NCBI GenBank assembly: GCA_035772735.1
Contig: JASDFA010000001.1
Span: 89,491,501-89,555,500 of the forward strand
Direction: 5' to 3'
Source of the DNA: Datura wrightii
Taxonomy: Eukaryota; Streptophyta; Magnoliopsida; Solanales; Solanaceae
Length of the DNA: 64,000 bases
Shown: in pieces, positions 33,823 to 45,092 of the stretch
How the letters are laid out: each line of letters opens with the position of its first letter
Position numbering within the stretch: position 1 is the stretch's first letter
Position numbers and translations under genes: made by a program
The notes under the pieces: generated by a model
The model's input: only the letters and a program-made list of their open reading frames with translations
The model's database searches: none
What the model was told of the DNA's origin: nothing

Positions 33823-35705
33823 TACTTTGACTGATTAGGGAGTTCCACCACCCGATTTTGTGCTATTTTAATTTTTGTGAACACTAGGGACAGTGTTCGA
33901 GCTAAGTGTGGGGTGGGAGTAGTTAGGTGCTGGGCTAGGCTATTTTGTATGTATGCTATATTCTGTTGTCGTGTATGTGAAAATTTGTTTGTCCCTGTGA
34001 GTTGTGAATTTTTAAGTTGTTGTTCTGTTTGTAAATTTATGTGAAATTGATGTGTGTTGCTGAATGTTGCTAGCTGATTCTGATTCTGTACATATTTTTG
34101 TTATCGAAATGATCGATATTTTTTTAAAAAAAAAATTTTTAAAATATTTTGTACATATTTTTTCTATCGAAATGATCGATATCTTCAACATTTTTTTAAT
34201 TCTTGGGTTTCTCGGTGTTTGTTTTCGGTTCTTTTACCAAGAATGGTCCCATTGAACCGAAGTCATAGTAGTGACCGTTCCCTATGATGGATGGATGACG
34301 ACCGTCTTAAGGGAAATGTAGTCGTTTGGAGTAGATTTTTTTTTCAATTATTTTTCAGTTTTTTCTTTGGTGGGTTGCATCCCAAAACCTGTAGTTACTA
34401 TATGGTTGCGAAATTCTGGTTGTGTGTTGGACATGATATTTAAAATGCAAAGGTGATTCGTATGAAAGCATGCAACTTTGTAAATATGTTGAGATACCTA
34501 GGCCATAGAGTTCGATTCAGTGTGATTGAGGCTTAATGTTTGAATTCCTGTAATTAGCTGATTGAAGAGTCTGTGAATACATCTTGAGTTGAGCATGTGC
34601 AAAAAGTGTGAAGTGAGGTGTTGATATTCCATGCTATTGTGAAGTGTCTAGAACTTGTCTGGTATGTGTACAAAACGAAATGAAGGAGGTGTATTGTAGG
34701 AAAGGATGTAGGCATTTCTTTGTTTTAACCGAGAGTTTTTATTTTTCCTTGTCGTACACACCTTGATTGTAAACCCTAGTCAGCCCGTTGAGCCTTTAGC
34801 CTATTCTTTTTTTTCTGTTGTCATAAAGTGTAAACCGAGCTTAATTCCTTCTTTTCATTAGCCGTAAAGTCGATACAAAACTCTTAAGCGCTTAAGAAGA
34901 GAAAATCATTTTCCCAAAGTGTCAAAGAGTGAGAATGGTGAAAAGAAAAAGAAAAGCAGAGTGAGGAAAAAAAAAAGAAAAGGTTGAAGGTGCACTTGCT
35001 ATAAATAAACGATAATGAAGGTGCATGAATAATCTTTGTTGTTGTGTCAAGTGTGCTTCATACGATGGGTCATACTAAAGAAAATCATCAAGAATGGGAT
35101 GAAGAAAAAAAAAAAGAAACAATGTCCATGAGTTGATGGGATGTGTTGAAAAGGCGCTTAAGGATGCTAGTGGCTATTATTGGCTAATCCAATATTTACT
35201 AGTTTCGTAGCTTCCATTACAACCCGTTCAAGTCCTACGTGATCTTACATCGCACTTCTTTATATTAGTGGAGTAATACACTAAGGGCAAGCTTATGGGT
35301 CATGACACGATGCATGTGAATTCTTTTGGGAGAGAGAGCAAAATTGTTTTTACATGCCCCTGCTTGAATTTTTGTGAGTCATATGAGCAAAACGGGGAAG
35401 ATTCTCTTGTGTTGTGAGGGCACATGCTTGATGAAAGATTAATTTTCATGTCGGATATCTTGATAAGCTGATTTGCATGAGTTTGCCAATATCGAGAGTC
35501 GATTCTTAAAGTCTAGGAGGTCTTAATGTATTGAAGGTCATTGCATTGATAAGACCATGCATGTTTTCTTGATGATTTGTTGTATTGAATAATCGGTATG
35601 ACCCTAGCCTAAATTGTCGAATCAAAGTAGCGATGTTGTGATGTAAATTGCATGAAGTGTAGGATTGTTGTTCGAGGACGAACAAGGATTTAAGTGTGGG
35701 GTAAG
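33823..35705 (+). other. Long 3' non-coding region of F, with PPT
   Basis: About 1.9 kb after ORF3, without genes but conserved with E (37332-39144), C (56232-58132) and D. Shared blocks include a GATGGATGGATGACGACCGTC block near 34285, a TATTAGTGGAGTAATACACTA block near 35265, ATGATGCATGTGAATTCTTT near 35310 and GTTCGAGGACGAACAAG at 35671-35687. PPT-like TAAGTGTGGGG occurs at 33903-33913 and again at the LTR edge (35691-35701). A short duplication of TATCGAAATGATCGATAT lies at about 34102-34182. Confidence 0.65.
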
Positions 35706-37037
35706 TGATCTTGGGCAAATTTATATGCCCAAGTGATACTCAAAAGTACCATTTTCGCCATGTTTATCTACCAATGTGTATACATTTTCATGTCATTGGA
35801 AATAAAATGTGAATTTATACTAACCAACATGATTAGCATTGTTTTGCAGGTAAAATGTAATTTCGGGAAGCTAAAATGCATGTTGGAGGATATCGGGGTT
35901 GGACTTGGATGCTAGCAAGGGATAAAGCATTGGACAACATGAAGTAAAGGGGCTCCGCGATGGAGCTGTGACACGCTGCCATCATGGAGGCCTTCTGCCT
36001 GGATAGGGAAAATTAGCCCAAATTCCAGAGATAGTCCCCGTCTGGTCCGTGGCACGGTGTCTTGGCTCCGCGTTGCATGCCGTGCCATGTTTGGCCTTAA
36101 TTCCTGGACCCCCAATTCCAGTGAGGGTCTGCGTCTGTAGCATGTCACGGAGGCAGTGCTCCGCGATGCACTCTGTGACACGTTGCTTGTTATTCCGGGA
36201 AAAATTCCCACCAGTATAAATAGAACACTTAGGTTCATTTTTCAATATTCTGACTTGGTGGAGCAAGGACGTGGGTTACAGGTAGTTGAGGGACGAAAAT
36301 ATCAGGGTTTTTTCTCTCTTTCTTTCTTCTTTAATTCAATTGCTTGTATGATTAACACTCATTTTATGATGTTTAATCCACAAATGAGTGGCTAATTCCT
36401 CTTCTTGCTGAGGTTATGAACAATTGTGATGAAATGTGATCATTGATTCTTTGGTTTTTCATCTTTTCTTCCATGTTGTTCTATTAATTCTTGTTCTTGC
36501 TGCATTAATGTGTGGCCTACGTTAATGTACATCTAAAAAGTCCGGTTTCACTCGAGAGAGCAAGAAATTGGAAAGTTGTGAATTAATAGGATTTGTTCTT
36601 TACTTGATTTGGGAAAATTGGGAATTGATTTACTTTCAGGATAGAAATATACCTGAAAGTCGTATTAGTCAATTTAGGAACCGGATTTGTATGGCTAGAA
36701 CATGAATTGCATTTAATCACAAAAATGTAGGTGGATGGTTCATGATTCTTAAGTGAGGTTAAATACGAGAGTTTTAATCTCTTGGCAATAGTTCTTGGCT
36801 AGCAACTGGAGGAAAAGATTAACCAAATTATAATGATAATCAATTTCATTACATGTTCGTTTAACCTCAGCATGCTCCCATTCATAGTTCAGACTCAAAG
36901 TAGATAATTGTTTTAGCTTTAGTATAAAAAATTAGAAAACAAAATATCAAACTTTTGGTTACACTATTGTCTGCATTTTTAGAAGTAAAATATAGTACAC
37001 TTGGGCAGATTGCACTTCATCCAAGTCTCTGTGGGAT
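35706..37037 (+). repeat. 3' LTR of element F, truncated
   Basis: It aligns with 26983-28315 with few differences. TATAAATA at 36215-36222. After GTCTCTGTGGGATC the LTR text stops and E's ORF3 resumes (CAATACATGGCCCGC), so the last ~90 bp including the terminal CA are gone. Confidence 0.9.
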
Positions 37038-37331
37038 CAATACATGGCCCGCATGTACGGGATGCAGATGTTGCAGCTATGCATCGGAGGACGGCCCGCA
37101 ACGGAGGATGAGCTGTGGCATCTCGAGTTGGATTACCCATTCAGCGAGAATGCCTGAGCTTTATGCAGAGTGAGGCCCGCATTTGTTTTGCCCGTAGATG
37201 ATGATGTCCCTACCGATGAGGAGACACGCCGGGAGGACTCAGATGTTGAGTCGGACAAGGAAAGCGGCGGTGATTCTGATATGGGAGACGAAGCACTGGC
37301 ACCTGATGAAGAAGTTGAATACTTTGATTGA
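37038..37331 (+). pseudogene. ORF3 of element E, C-terminal part
   Basis: It resumes in the ORF3 reading frame (Q-Y-M-A-R-M-Y-G-M-Q), with GGRPATEDELWHLELDYPF and the acidic tail (EETRREDSDVESDKESGGDS), ending at the TGA of ...EVEYFD. One stop (37156-37158 region). Against F and C about 25 codons between this piece and 26982 are missing (the stretch with KTKAPDTTHGPVLTLG in F). They were removed together with F's LTR end. Confidence 0.82.
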
Positions 37332-39144
37332 TCAGGGAGTTTCACCACCATACCTTTGTGATATTTTGCAATTATATGAACACTGGGGACAGTGTTCGGC
37401 TTAAGTGTGGGGTGGGAGTAGTTAGGTGCTAGCTATTTTTGTTTATGTTTTGTTTATGTTTGTTGTGCTTGTGCTAAATGTGACCCTGTGACTCTGTGTT
37501 TCGTGTTCTATAATTAATGTTGGTGTTGTAATGAATCTTGAGCTGCTTTGTGTTGAGCTGCTGTTGTGTGTGATTTGTAAATATTTTTCAATTATATTTT
37601 TATCTTTTTCTATCAAAAATTTTTTTCTTGAATATTTTTTAGGTTGGGTTTCTGGGTTTTCTTTTTTGGTGCTTTTCTGGAGAATAGTCCCATTTAACCG
37701 ATGTCGTAGATAGCGACTGTTCCCTATGATGGATGGATGATGACCATCTTAAGGGAAATATAGTCGATAGGAGTAGTTTTTTTATTTTTCTTGTTTCTTT
37801 TTTTTGTTTCCCAAACGTGTTGCTAATTAAGATTCGGAATTCTTGTTACCTGTTGTACATGATATTAAGATGCAAAGGTGATTTGTATGAAAGCATGCAA
37901 ATGTGTTAAACATGTTGAGATACCTAGGCCATAGAATTCGATTCGATGTGATCGAGGCTTAATAGTGAATTCTTGTAATTAGCTGATTGAAGAGTCTGTG
38001 AATATGTCTTAAGTTGAGCATGTGCAATGAGTGTGAGGTGAGGTTTCGACTATTTCATGCTATTGTGAAGTGTCTAGAACTTGCCTGGTGTGTGTACTAA
38101 ACAAAATGAAGGATGTGAATTGTAGGAAAGGATATAGGCATTTCTTGGAATAAACCAAAAGTTTTTCCCTTATCATACCTACCTTGACTGTTATATCCTA
38201 GTTAGCCCCATTGAGCCTTTAGCCTATTCTTTGAGAGGTACAAACCGAGATTAATCCCTTCTTTTCATTAGCTGTGAATTTGATCCAAAACCCTTAAGCA
38301 CTTGAGAAAAACAATTTTTCCAAAAGTGTAAAGGAGTGAGAAGTGTGAACCAGAAGGAAAGTGAAAGTTGTGAAAGCTAAAGAAAAGGTCAAAGGTGCAC
38401 TTGTTTAAAATGATCAATTAATAGTAGAGAGTAAGAAAATCCATGAATGACCAAAAAATAAAGATGCATAAATACTCTTTGCTACTAAGTCAAGTGAGCT
38501 TAAAGAAATGGGAACAAAAACAAAGAAGAAAATTCAAGAATGAGAGGATGGAGGAAGAAGCAATGCCCGTACTGAAGGTGGGATGTATAGAAAAGCGCTT
38601 AGGGAAGCTAGTTGCTATTATTGGTTAGCCCAGTATTTACTAGTTCCTTAGCTTACATTACAACCCATTAAGTCCTACGTGATCTTACATCACGCGTCCT
38701 TATATTAGTGGAGTAAAACACTAGAGGCAAGCTTATGGTTCATGACATGATGCATGTGAATTCTTTGGGAGAGCGAGCGAAATTGTATTTGTATACCCCA
38801 ACACGTAGTACCTTGGAAATCTTATGATGGCAAATGGGGTAATTCCCTTATGTCGTGAGGGCACATGCTTGACGAGAGATAAAATTTCGTGTCGGATGTC
38901 TTGATCAGTTGATTTGCATGAGTTTCCCAAGATCGAGAATCAATTCTTGAGGTTAGGAGGTCTTAATGTGGTGTATTTCATTGCATTGATGAAACCATGC
39001 ATGTTTTCTTGATGATTTGCTATCTTAAATAATTTGTATAGCTGTAGCTTGAATGGTCAAGCCAAATTAGCTATGCGTGGGTTTCAATCGCATGAGATGT
39101 GAAAGTATTGTTCGAGGACGAACAAGTTTTAAGTGTGGGGTAAG
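37332..39144 (+). other. Long 3' non-coding region of E, with PPT
   Basis: It corresponds block for block to F's 3' region. TAAGTGTGGGG is at 37402-37412 and, as PPT, AAGTGTGGGGTAAG at 39131-39144 next to the LTR. The 38443-38628 frame is not conserved in F and is not considered coding. Confidence 0.65.
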
Positions 39145-40548
39145 TGATCTTGGGCAGAATTTTATGCCCAAGTGATACTCAAATGCTTCATTTCCACTTG
39201 TTTATCTATTGTTATGTGTATATTCTCATGTGATTCTTAGGTAAATGTGAATTTATACTAACCAACATGATTAGTGTTGTTTTGCAGGTTGAAGGAAATT
39301 TTGGAAACTAATATATATGTTGGTGAAGTGCGGGAATGGACTTGGAAGAAAGAAGTAGAAGTTGACAAGAGAAGTTGGCAAAAATAAGGGCTTCGCGATG
39401 GAGCCGTGTCACGCTACCATCGCGGAGGCATTCTGCCTGGGATGAATTATTTATGTCAAATTCTAGTGGAGGTTCGCGTTACCTCCGTGGCACGGAGGCA
39501 AGGTTCCTTGATACAAGTCGTGCCATGTTGAGGTGCAGTTACCTGGGAGCCGATTTCCAGGGCAGGTCCGCGATATCCCTGTGGCACAGAGGGAGTGCTC
39601 CGCGATACACTCCGTGCCACATTGCTTGTTATTCCGGGAAAAATTCTCAATAGTATAAATAGCACACTTAGGTTTTATTTTAAACATTCTGACTTGGTTG
39701 AGCAAAAACGTGGGTTGCAGGCAGTTGAGAGGACGAAAATTCTAGGGTTATTCTCTTCTTTTTTCTATTTAATTTCAATTGCTTATGAATTCTACTTATT
39801 TGAAGATGTTTAATCCACAAATGAGTGGCTAATTCACCTCTTGCTGAGGTTAAGGATAATTGTAGAGGAATGTAATCATTAATCATTTCAGTTTTCATCT
39901 TTTCTTCAATGGTTGTTCTATCAATTCTTGTTTTACTGCATTAATGTTTGGCCAATGTTAATGTATAACTTAGAAATCCAATTTTGATTCTGAAAGGGAA
40001 AGGAATTGATAGATGTGAATTGGTAGGATATGATCTTTTCTTAGCTGAGACAATTGAGAAAAGATTTACGTTCAGAATAGAAATATATCTGAAAGTCTTG
40101 TTAGTCATTTATGGAATCGGTTATGTATGGCTAGAGCATGAGATTCTTATGTCACATAAATGTAGAATAAGGTTTCATGATTCTTTAATTGGATAGGAGT
40201 TGAAAGATCCAATCCATAGGCAATTAATTCCTAACTAGCAACTGAAGAGAAGATTATCTGAATTGAATTAATAAATTACATCCCTGCATGCTTGCCTTAA
40301 CCTCAGCTTGTTCATCGCTATTTTTCAGACTCAAATTATTATTTTGACTTAGATTCTTATTACTTAGTGATCTTAACTCGTAAAACATTATTTATTTGGT
40401 TGTCTTCATTCATAGAGATATCGTTCACTAGCGCTTAAGTTAATTAATACTGTAGTTCAGTCCCTGTGGGATCGATACTTGGCTTGAAATAAAGCCACTT
40501 TACTACTTCTACGACCACGTGCACTTGCGTGTTGTTTGGGCTCGAACA
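39145..40548 (+). repeat. 3' LTR of element E
   Basis: 1404 bp, TGATCTTGGGC to GGCTCGAACA, followed by the TGACT duplication. Palindrome arms TGGCACAGAG (39582-39591) and CTCCGTGCCA (39610-39619); TATAAATA at 39654-39661. It differs from the 5' LTR at many more sites than C's pair do, in keeping with an older insertion. Confidence 0.92.
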
Positions 40549-40553
40549 TGACT

Positions 40554-41985
40554 CAACTCTCTAACCCATGCTTAATAGATAACTATAGATATCTTTCCGC
40601 TAATCATCTGTGGATCTCACCTTCTTTATCGTCTCAGCCATCGTGTTCTCTAAGTTTAACGGTGCAGCATCCACCTAACGTGCATTAGGATGCACAAACA
40701 ATCCTGCTCAGTCGGTGCGTTAACCATCATTCCTTCGCCAATCTTCTCTCGCTCACGACCTCGGCTTCTATCTTTGTACCCACTCTGGTTGTAATTGTCT
40801 CTGTAATGGTTTCGACCTTTTTTTTAGAACCTTGACGCCAAGGGTCTTGTCCAGACCCTTAGGTGATGGCTCAAAAACCCGACACCTGGTTGTTCAAGAA
40901 GTTTGCCTCCTCCTCGAAATCTGAGTGCTTAGGCCCTGGCTCTTGTCCCTATATCCCTACTGCATTAAATTTTCTTGCTCTAGAACCCATGATATGCTTT
41001 GTGAGCATGTCCAATGATGTGTCCATGTGAGCCAATTCTTAGTCACGTTCTTCTTTCTTCCTTCTTTGTTTTGAAGTCAAACTAACAACATATGTACCAG
41101 CTGTCGATTCTATCTCCTAAGTGTGCCATGCGCTTTTATTTTGGTCACCCTGTCTAGAATAGTGGCAACTTGCTCCCAGGTGTAGCTCATCAGTGCTTCT
41201 CCGTCCACTGTGTCTGCTACAACTTTTACACCATTGTTCAATAATCTATAGAAAATCTCCAACAAACTATCATTAGGATTTTATGGTTTGGGCACTTGGT
41301 AAACTTCTTCTTGAAATTAAACTAGGTTTCATGAAGTGCCTCAGACTCTAGTTGTCAAAAATTATATATTTCATCCTTAAACTACAGTATCCTGGAGGAT
41401 GGAAAGAATCTCTCTAGAAAATCTTGCTTGAGTTCCCTCTAGATGGTAATGCAGTCATTGGGCAACTCTGATAACCGTAAAGTAGCTTCCCTACATAGAG
41501 AAAAGGGGAAGAGTCAGCCTTATAGCATCCTGGATAACTCCGGTTAACCTGTGCGCCTTACATATTCCCAAAAAGTTCATTCGGTATAGGTTGGCATGAT
41601 CAGTAGCATGACCACTAAACACCCCCTTCATGTTCAATAATTTGATCATGGTGCTAGCGATGTCAAATTTTCCCCCAGAAGGTAGTGGTGGTGGTGCAAT
41701 CGCTCTAGTTGACCCAACTTCATCAATGTCCAGGTCATCCTCATCGAAGAATTGAGGGGCATACCTTTGACCTCTATTGCCCCTTCCATGATGACCAGCA
41801 TTGAGAACTTCATCTCGAGCATCCTCCGCATCCTGAAGTGCAGCTTGCCGAGCTAACTCCGCTCGCGTAGCTTCTTTAGCAATATGGGCATCTCTCTGCT
41901 CTCGGTTCACCATCCTTCGTAGCGTCCTTTTGAGTTTGAGATCCAAAGGAATCAGGGGGTTTCTACTTCAACGAGTACTGGTCAT
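40554..41985 (-). pseudogene. Gag of element B, 5' part
   Basis: Minus strand, ATG at 41985 with a stop at codon 6. It is then open from 41946 to 41491 (L-K-R-T-L-R-R-M-V-N-R-E-Q..., RGNRGQRYAPQFFDEDDLDI). The Athila-type Gag core is SGGKFDIASTMIKLLNMKG...MNFLGICKAHRLTGV. Further Gag text down to 40554 is broken by frameshifts and contains a basic R/N/Y-rich segment (about 40745-40815). It is cut by element E; the continuation is at 18861-18531. Gag would build the particle; this one is dead. Confidence 0.8.
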
Positions 41986-42093
41986 TCGCAAAGCGACAAT
42001 CTATGGATATCCAAAAACAAAGAAAAGAAAACGTAATTCAGGAAATAACAACCAAAATTTAAATACAAGCAACTAATCTAATCTTAGTCATAT

Positions 42094-42113
42094 TCCCCTG
42101 CAACGGCATGCCA
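42094..42113 (-). other. Primer-binding site of B (tRNA-Asp-like)
   Basis: Minus strand TGGCATGCCGTTGCAGGGGA, 5 nt after the LTR end. It resembles the tRNA-Asp complement with a 2-nt insertion and one change. Confidence 0.7.
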
Positions 42114-42118
42114 CATTT

Positions 42119-43781
42119 TGATAATTCTCAAACTTACACTTCCTGGCAAAGTATGAAGCGAACGTTACCAATAAAAAACCCAACAACGAGGTTGGGGTCA
42201 AACCCACAGGGAATAAGGTAAGATCTAGACTAATGCTGGTACTTAAACTTGTTGGTAAGTTATCTCCAATTGGGGGTTTCAAAGAAAAACAATATTCAAG
42301 CAAGATTATAATTGTTGTTGTTATGAAGATTTGCAAATAACTAGGGTAAATATTCCCCATGGGTACATAACTACTTTGGATATACACACGTGATCAATCC
42401 CAATACTTACTTGTAGAACTGATAACTAGGGTTCATTCAAATGACTAGTTCGTCCCTATTGGATGACTATACTCAATTACTGGGTTAGGTCTCCTGAGAG
42501 ATTTCTTTATAACCATTATCAATTTGTCCAAAATTAGTTTTTTTGCGACGATAGCTCAAATAAATACAATGATCATAAAGACCAAATCTTTGTTGTAATT
42601 CTCTTTTCCTAATCTCTACTTCTGTAGGTTTGAGCAAGCAAAGAATTTGGGCAAGTCCTAACAATGTACACCTTTAAGAAAAATTTAAAGATGAAGAGAA
42701 CACAATACAAGCGTTTGCTATTGATTTTGAATCACATTTGTGTAACCCTATTTTGTTAATCCACCATTGTTCTCACAACCTTAGTTTTGGAGGTTTTTAG
42801 CCTCTAATAATTGTGAGATTATATTTTGCATTCATAGACAAACACATAATTAAAAACATACAATAATAATTGGAAGAAAACCTGCTTTGAATATAAATGA
42901 ACAATCTCAAGAACAATTGATAAAATCACGTGTTTTCTCCTAAGAATTGCTCTCCAAAACTTGATAAAAATTCACAAATATTACTTTTTACACGTCTCCT
43001 CTGCCTTCTTTCTTACATCTCCTACTAAAATAAAATGTAAAAGGCATTTATACAGATATTAGAAACCTTTTCCTAAGCTAACAGGGAATTTTCCATATCT
43101 GGCATCGGCCTATGTCAGACTGAACTATGAACTGTAACAGGATTGTACGGGTCGTACCTGCCTCTGAAACATCCTTAGCTATGATAGATTTCTTTATGTT
43201 TTGGCAGGTTGGTACAACTCATACCATGGTCCTGTAAGTCGTACAATGCACCCGTGGCTTGGCCCTGAGAATTTTGACATCTTCTGAAGTTTTCCACGAG
43301 TGTTGTCGTATGTCTCGTACCTTCCTCCTATGACTTGTACTTCTTGTTGTATCTGAAGTTCTGCCATTTCTTGAAGATACTATGAAGCTCACCACGGTTC
43401 ATGAAATGGGTCGTAAGTGATTGTTACAATTTTTCGGTTCCACCCATAACAAGAAATTCCCTTGTGCAAATTTCTCTGAAGATTTCCGCGACTCTAGTTA
43501 CAGCTCGAATTAAGAGTCGTACTTTGCCTTCCTCTTATTTTATCCTTTTGATATTTACCAGGATACTTAGTACAACTTGTACAATCAAGGTAAGGCTCGT
43601 ACTGAGACTTATACTTGGCTGATTTTCTGCACTTTTATGCATCTTTTGCAAATTTTTGTTCTAACACTTATTTTCCCTATAAACAAAGTAAAAGTACCTT
43701 ATATCCATATAAACATACCTAAGTCCATGATATTTTCTCAATCTTAAGCATCGAAAAGTGATACAAACTCACAGCATATCA
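42119..43781 (-). repeat. 5' LTR of element B
   Basis: 1663 bp. On the minus strand it starts TGATATGCTGTGAG (43781 downward) and ends ...AATTATCA. A cluster of TACGAC/CGTACC and ACGAGT-type motifs lies at 43090-43620, and a TATAAATG box at 43045-43052 (minus sense). Flanked by CTTAC at 43782-43786. Confidence 0.88.
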
Positions 43782-43786
43782 CTTAC

Positions 43787-45092
43787 GTAGGTATGTGGGG
43801 CTATGAATAGGGGATCCTTTCACTCTCATGCCCAAATTTCTCCTCAAGTTCATGAATTCAAGTCTATTATATTATGGGGTTTTAACCCAATTTTATGAAA
43901 TTCGCTTTGATTTGTGTGTGGATCAGTTCCCTTAATGTTTCAAAGCATGTTTGAATATTCATAGGTAGATTTTATACCTATTTGATTATAAATTCATGAT
44001 TTCAAGTTTGAGAAAATTATGCTCTATTATGCAAGTTTTATGAAAATCCAAGTTTATGATTCAAGATTTCAAGTATGATTAAATATCTAGCATTATTGAA
44101 TGCTTATAAATTACCCGTGTTGAATCCATGATTTTCATTATAAAGTTTATTTCAAGTATGCACGATTTTAAGGTTTCGGCAAGCCCACACAAGTCAAGTA
44201 TGTTTTATGATTTAGCCAAAGCTAACAAGATCAGTTATGATATATATTTTGGAGTCAAGACTCCCAAATGCATAGATTCAAGCTTTGTTTTGAGAATATA
44301 ATCATATGAGCATTATACATATTTTGGGAGTAGTGTCTAGCACTGTGTAGGCTAGGGGTTCCAAGGTTCCCCGATCTCATAAACTACGTGCCAAAGTAGG
44401 AATATATTCTGGGACCTCTCAAGAGAGTATTTTTCCTGCCCAAGGACACAACATGATATCACACCTTACGTATCCTTTGCCTAGGAAAGGCTTAGGATGG
44501 CTCTCTTCCACATTGTCAAGACGTAAGATCATTATGCACTCATACATGGTGGTTATCAGGTATGACAAGTCTCCCATTGTTTTTCATGATTTCAGCTATT
44601 CATATTCATGACTTATGATATTATATTTTTTAATACGTTTGACCCAATGATAAGTTTACAAGCTTTTACATATGACTCTAGCTATGACAAGTAATGTGAT
44701 TTCTATTTTAGCTTTGGCTCATTCTATTCAAATATGATATTCATCTCATGATTATACATGTCACAAATTTAGATTTCAGTATACAGTCCTTACTCTCATG
44801 ATCTTATGATTTATGTTAACATGCATGATTTCAGTTAATAGTTACACAACATGTTTTATTTACCTTGCATACTCAGTATATTCCAAGTACTGACCACATA
44901 CTTTATGTTGTATCATTTCATGATACATGTTTAGACTATCAGACTCAATTTCACTATTAGCCTAGTCACCTATAGCTTAGTTCAGTTCAAATCCCACTGT
45001 GGTGAGTCCTCATTTTCTCGGGACCTTCAGCGTAGTACTTGATTGTGTTAGTTTAGTTTTTAGACTTTCACGAGTTAGTTGGGGATGTTGTC
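43787..45092 (+). repeat. Chromoviral LTR T1, piece 3 of 3
   Basis: It starts GTAGGTATGTGGGGC directly after B's target duplication and continues the T1 text from 7245. It parallels G's LTR from about 45755 (GTATGTAGGGTTATGAATGG) through the TTGCATACTC...GGTACATTTC-like block to GAGTTAGTTGGGG. It ends where element G inserts (flank TTGTC, 45088-45092). Confidence 0.72.

Larger units (their letters stand above)
26983..37037 (+). mobile_element. Element F: Athila-like element without gag and protease, inserted in E ORF3
   Basis: The 5' LTR is 26983-28401 (1419 bp), the primer site 28408-28425, the pol remnant 28554-31260, ORF3 32614-33822, and the 3' LTR 35706-37037 (truncated by about 90 bp at its end). 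The 5' flank is CCTTG (26978-26982). The 3' flank is missing because a deletion removed the end of the 3' LTR together with about 25 codons of E's ORF3. It is of the same family as E and C, and younger than E by position. Confidence 0.9.
18867..40548 (+). mobile_element. Element E: Athila-like retrotransposon with all pol domains, split by F
   Basis: Plus-strand element in B's gag, with perfect 5-bp target duplication TGACT (18862-18866 and 40549-40553). The 5' LTR is 18867-20272 and the 3' LTR 39145-40548. Internal order: primer site, shortened gag, PR, RT, RNase H, INT, post-pol hairpin, LTR-like promoter modules, predicted intron, ORF3 (cut by element F at 26983-37037), long 3' non-coding region and PPT. 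Without F it is about 11.6 kb. Several stops and a frameshift in pol make it non-autonomous now. Confidence 0.93.
7246..43781 (-). mobile_element. Element B: Athila-like retrotransposon lacking RT-RNaseH-INT, carrying nested E and H
   Basis: Minus-strand element with target duplication CTTAC at 7241-7245 and 43782-43786. The 5' LTR is 42119-43781. The 3' LTR is 7246-7988 plus 11594-12514, split by H. Going along the minus strand from the primer site at 42113 come gag, then the inserted element E (18867-40548), the rest of gag, protease, a post-pol block, a leader with motif repeats, a predicted intron, ORF3, a long 3' non-coding region and the PPT. No RT, RNase H or integrase sequence lies between protease and ORF3. 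Once E and H are removed, B is about 11 kb. Many stops and LTR divergence mark it as the oldest near-complete element here. Confidence 0.88.

Noticed and set aside
38443..38628. 61-codon Lys-rich frame after E ORF3
   Set aside because: Not open at the corresponding place in F or C; part of the non-coding 3' region.
41646..41831. Second minus-strand frame in B gag
   Set aside because: Overlaps the recognisable Gag frame in another phase.
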